From contig DATIZR010000118.1 in NCBI GenBank assembly GCA_035516965.1, positions 1-53,119 on the forward strand: DNA of 53,119 nucleotides, written 5' to 3'. The notes under the pieces are model-generated. The model was not told where the DNA came from. It ran no database searches and saw only the letters and a list, made by a program, of their open reading frames with translations. The stretch is from Nitrospirota bacterium (GTDB lineage Bacteria > Nitrospirota > UBA9217). Below, one piece after another: positions 51,680 to 53,119 of the stretch. The position numbers were made by a program, and so were the translations under genes. Within the stretch, counting starts at the first letter, position 1. Each line of letters begins with the position of its first letter.

Positions 51680-51688
51680 ATTTTACCA
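51680..51688 (-). promoter_or_regulatory. Extended -10 promoter of the DUF4253 gene
   Basis: On the minus strand TGG plus TAAAAT (ending at 51680), 66 bp before the ATG at 51613; TTGTTT lies 18 bp upstream as a weak -35. Confidence 0.35.
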
Positions 51689-51814
51689 TATTCGAAAAAT
51701 CAAAAACAATAAAATTCAGGCTTCCCGCGCCTGGACGCGGGCCTCTCGACTCCTCCATGGTCAGCACGAAGACGGCTATAATATAAGGAAGCGGGAACAC
51801 GCGCAGGGAGGCTT

Positions 51815-52426
51815 ATGATCAAAACCATTCTCTTTGACTTCGGAGGAGTCCTGGCTGAAGAAGGCTTCCGGGAAGGGCTCGAGGAGATTGCCAGGAAGAA
51901 CGGGGTCGATCCCGTGACCTTCTTCTCGCTCGCCGATGCGCTGATCGATGAGACGGGATATCTCATCGGGCGCGCCGGAGAGGCGGAGTACTGGAAGAGC
52001 GTCAGGGAGCGGGCGGGCGTACGCGGGACGGACCATGAACTTCGCGAGGAGATACTCAAGCGCTTCGTTCTCCGGCAGCCGATGCTCGCCTGCGTCGATC
52101 TTCTGCGGTCCTGCGGTCTTTCCGTGGCCATGCTGAGCGATCAGACGAACTGGCTCGAAGAGATCGACCGCGACAGCGGTCTCTTCTCACATTTCGACCG
52201 TGTCTTCAACTCGTTCCGGATTCACCGGAGCAAACGGGAGGCTTCAACATTCCAGTACGTTTGCAGCGAGCTCGGCGTCAAACCGGAAGAGATCCTGTTT
52301 ATCGACGACAATAAGGAGCACATCGGGCGGGCACGGGGTATCGGAATGCAGACGATCCTGTTCACGACGGCAGAAGATTTCGAGCGGCAGATACGCGAAT
52401 TGATGGACTGCAGGTGTACACCGTGA
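51815..52426 (+). CDS. HAD-family hydrolase (subfamily IA, YihX-like)
   Basis: A 203-residue haloacid-dehalogenase-fold phosphatase. Motif I is FDFGGVL with nucleophile Asp8 and Gly at the second acidic position, the form seen in YihX-type sugar-phosphate phosphatases. Motif II is VAMLSDQTNW, motif III the Lys in SKREASTFQYV, and motif IV LFIDDNKEHIGRARGIGMQTILF. A helical cap lies between residues 15 and 85. The substrate is unknown. GGGAGG precedes the ATG; TATAAT lies at 51777-51782. Confidence 0.82.
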   Translation: MIKTILFDFGGVLAEEGFREGLEEIARKNGVDPVTFFSLADALIDETGYLIGRAGEAEYWKSVRERAGVRGTDHELREEILKRFVLRQPMLACVDLLRSCGLSVAMLSDQTNWLEEIDRDSGLFSHFDRVFNSFRIHRSKREASTFQYVCSELGVKPEEILFIDDNKEHIGRARGIGMQTILFTTAEDFERQIRELMDCRCTP

Positions 52427-52979
52427 ACGGGGCGGGAATAATGATCAGGCATACATCGAAGGGATTCATACGGGAAGAGTCACGAATGGGGCCGCGATGG
52501 CAGTATCTGCAGATTCCGGTAGCCACCAGGCTTTCTGATAATCCTTCCGACTATTCCAATTCATTCCTCGCAGTAATTCTGGGCAATCCTCTAATCAGCG
52601 CTCTCCTGAAACTGTACTTATCGTCCGGCCGTACACACTTCAACCCGTAAATCAGTATCGTGTCGTAGAGATAGGTATCGTCACCTACACCTACTATCTT
52701 GCAGCCCCCTTGACGATTTATCTATGCGGAATACCGGTTGAAAATTATACATGAACGGCTCGGCTGAGGGGCGCGATTTTTGCGACCCTCTCGAGCCGAA
52801 TGGTTAGAACTGCTAGGCTTTGCTGGTAATACGGGCTGCGCCTTGAATTAGCGATTCAGTTGATTTGTTAGTCCTTGTTTTTCACTAACGGTAAGGTCAA
52901 CGGCAGCCAAACATAAGGCTATTGCTGCTTCGTAAAATAGAATTGGCGCAATGAAAAGAAGATCCACTCTTATTGGGAC
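52427..52979. other. Gene-poor region before an IS element
   Basis: No intact gene is recognised. A minus-strand open stretch (about 52551-52705) reads VRPDDKYSFRRALIRGLPRI near its end but has no start. A structured palindrome (CGGCTCG 52756 to CGAGCCG 52798, with inner AGGG/CCCT and CGC/GCG pairs) ends just before GTTAGAA (52803) and loosely resembles an attC site. Confidence 0.3.
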
Positions 52980-53119
52980 TGAACTGAACCCCTGTGATTG
53001 GACACTCGGGTTAGAGCGCCGGACAGGGGGTTAAGGTTTGGCTTCTCGCCTCGAACTTGTTCGGTGGCATATATCCGAGAGAGGCGTGAAGCCGTTTCCG
53101 ATTATACACATCTTCGATG
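52980..53119. mobile_element. IS3-family insertion sequence, end only
   Basis: The terminal sequence TGAACTGAACCCC (from 52980) resembles the IS3-family inverted repeat, with TG at the tip. The transposase C-terminus lies 31 bp inside it on the minus strand. The element continues beyond the window. Confidence 0.65.
53011..53118 (-). CDS. IS3-family transposase OrfB, C-terminal part
   Basis: The last 35 codons of an IS3-type integrase-core transposase, truncated by the window edge: IEDVYNRKRLHASLGYMPPN then KFEARSQTL, ending at TAA. The phrase YNRKRLHxSLGYxxP is the standard end of OrfB, just after the catalytic Glu helix of the DDE domain. The N-terminal part lies to the right of the window. 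Confidence 0.8.
   Translation of the reverse strand: MEDVYNRKRLHASLGYMPPNKFEARSQTLTPCPAL

Noticed and set aside
52414-52650. Plus-strand frame after the HAD gene
   Set aside because: It overlaps the end of the HAD gene, lacks a ribosome-binding site and has no recognisable family.

Overview
The window is GC-rich (about 60%) chromosomal DNA of a Gram-negative bacterium. Lipoprotein and Sec signal peptides, an L,D-transpeptidase, a 13-gene complex I operon with fused NuoCD, several cyclic-di-GMP proteins, a GH57 branching enzyme beside a DUF4912 protein, and a two-gene SufBC-type Fe-S system together suggest an anaerobic or facultative lineage such as Nitrospirota or Desulfobacterota. There is no rRNA in the window, so the phylum is an inference.

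Layout. 1-6.7 kb: housekeeping and signalling genes (hypoxanthine phosphoribosyltransferase, an ICMT-like methyltransferase, NagZ, a GGDEF/EAL protein, a divergent PlsC-type acyltransferase, an FKBP isomerase). 6.8-22.6 kb: nuoA-B-CD-E-F-G-H-I-J-K-L-M-N, complete and in standard order. Three gaps in this otherwise compact operon hold repetitive DNA: a REP-like palindrome (nuoCD-nuoE), a 20-bp inverted-repeat element carrying a decayed GxxExxY gene (nuoF-nuoG), and a GTCATTCC-type palindrome (nuoL-nuoM). 22.9-24.8 kb: transketolase. 24.8-27 kb: a foreign island with an AT-rich membrane-protein gene and an FAD monooxygenase gene, each followed by an integron attC-like site; no integrase is in view. 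27-36.3 kb: an HD phosphohydrolase, a diguanylate cyclase, an L,D-transpeptidase pair, a GH57/FAD-oxidase operon, DUF4912 and a FabF-type ketosynthase. 36.3-39.4 kb: small transcription units and decayed genes. 39.4-43.4 kb: a PAS/GAF/HD-GYP sensor and sufBC.

43.9-50.1 kb is a minus-strand run: YtkA-like lipoprotein, histidine kinase, NtrC-type regulator, CopZ-like metallochaperone, a helical-repeat protein, ApbE, ArsC and a HesB/IscA-like protein. In the last gene an in-frame TGA sits where the family has its conserved cysteine and is followed by a SECIS-like hairpin, so it is read here as a selenoprotein. 50.6-53.1 kb: a secreted Lys-rich peptide, a DUF4253 protein, a HAD hydrolase, gene-poor DNA, and the end of an IS3-family element that runs off the window.

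The most unusual observations are the predicted HesB-like selenoprotein with its SECIS hairpin, the attC-bounded cassettes without an integrase, the inverted-repeat element inside the nuo operon, and three genes (nuoA, the HD hydrolase, fabF) whose -10 boxes lie only 6-7 nt from the ATG, as expected for leaderless mRNAs.
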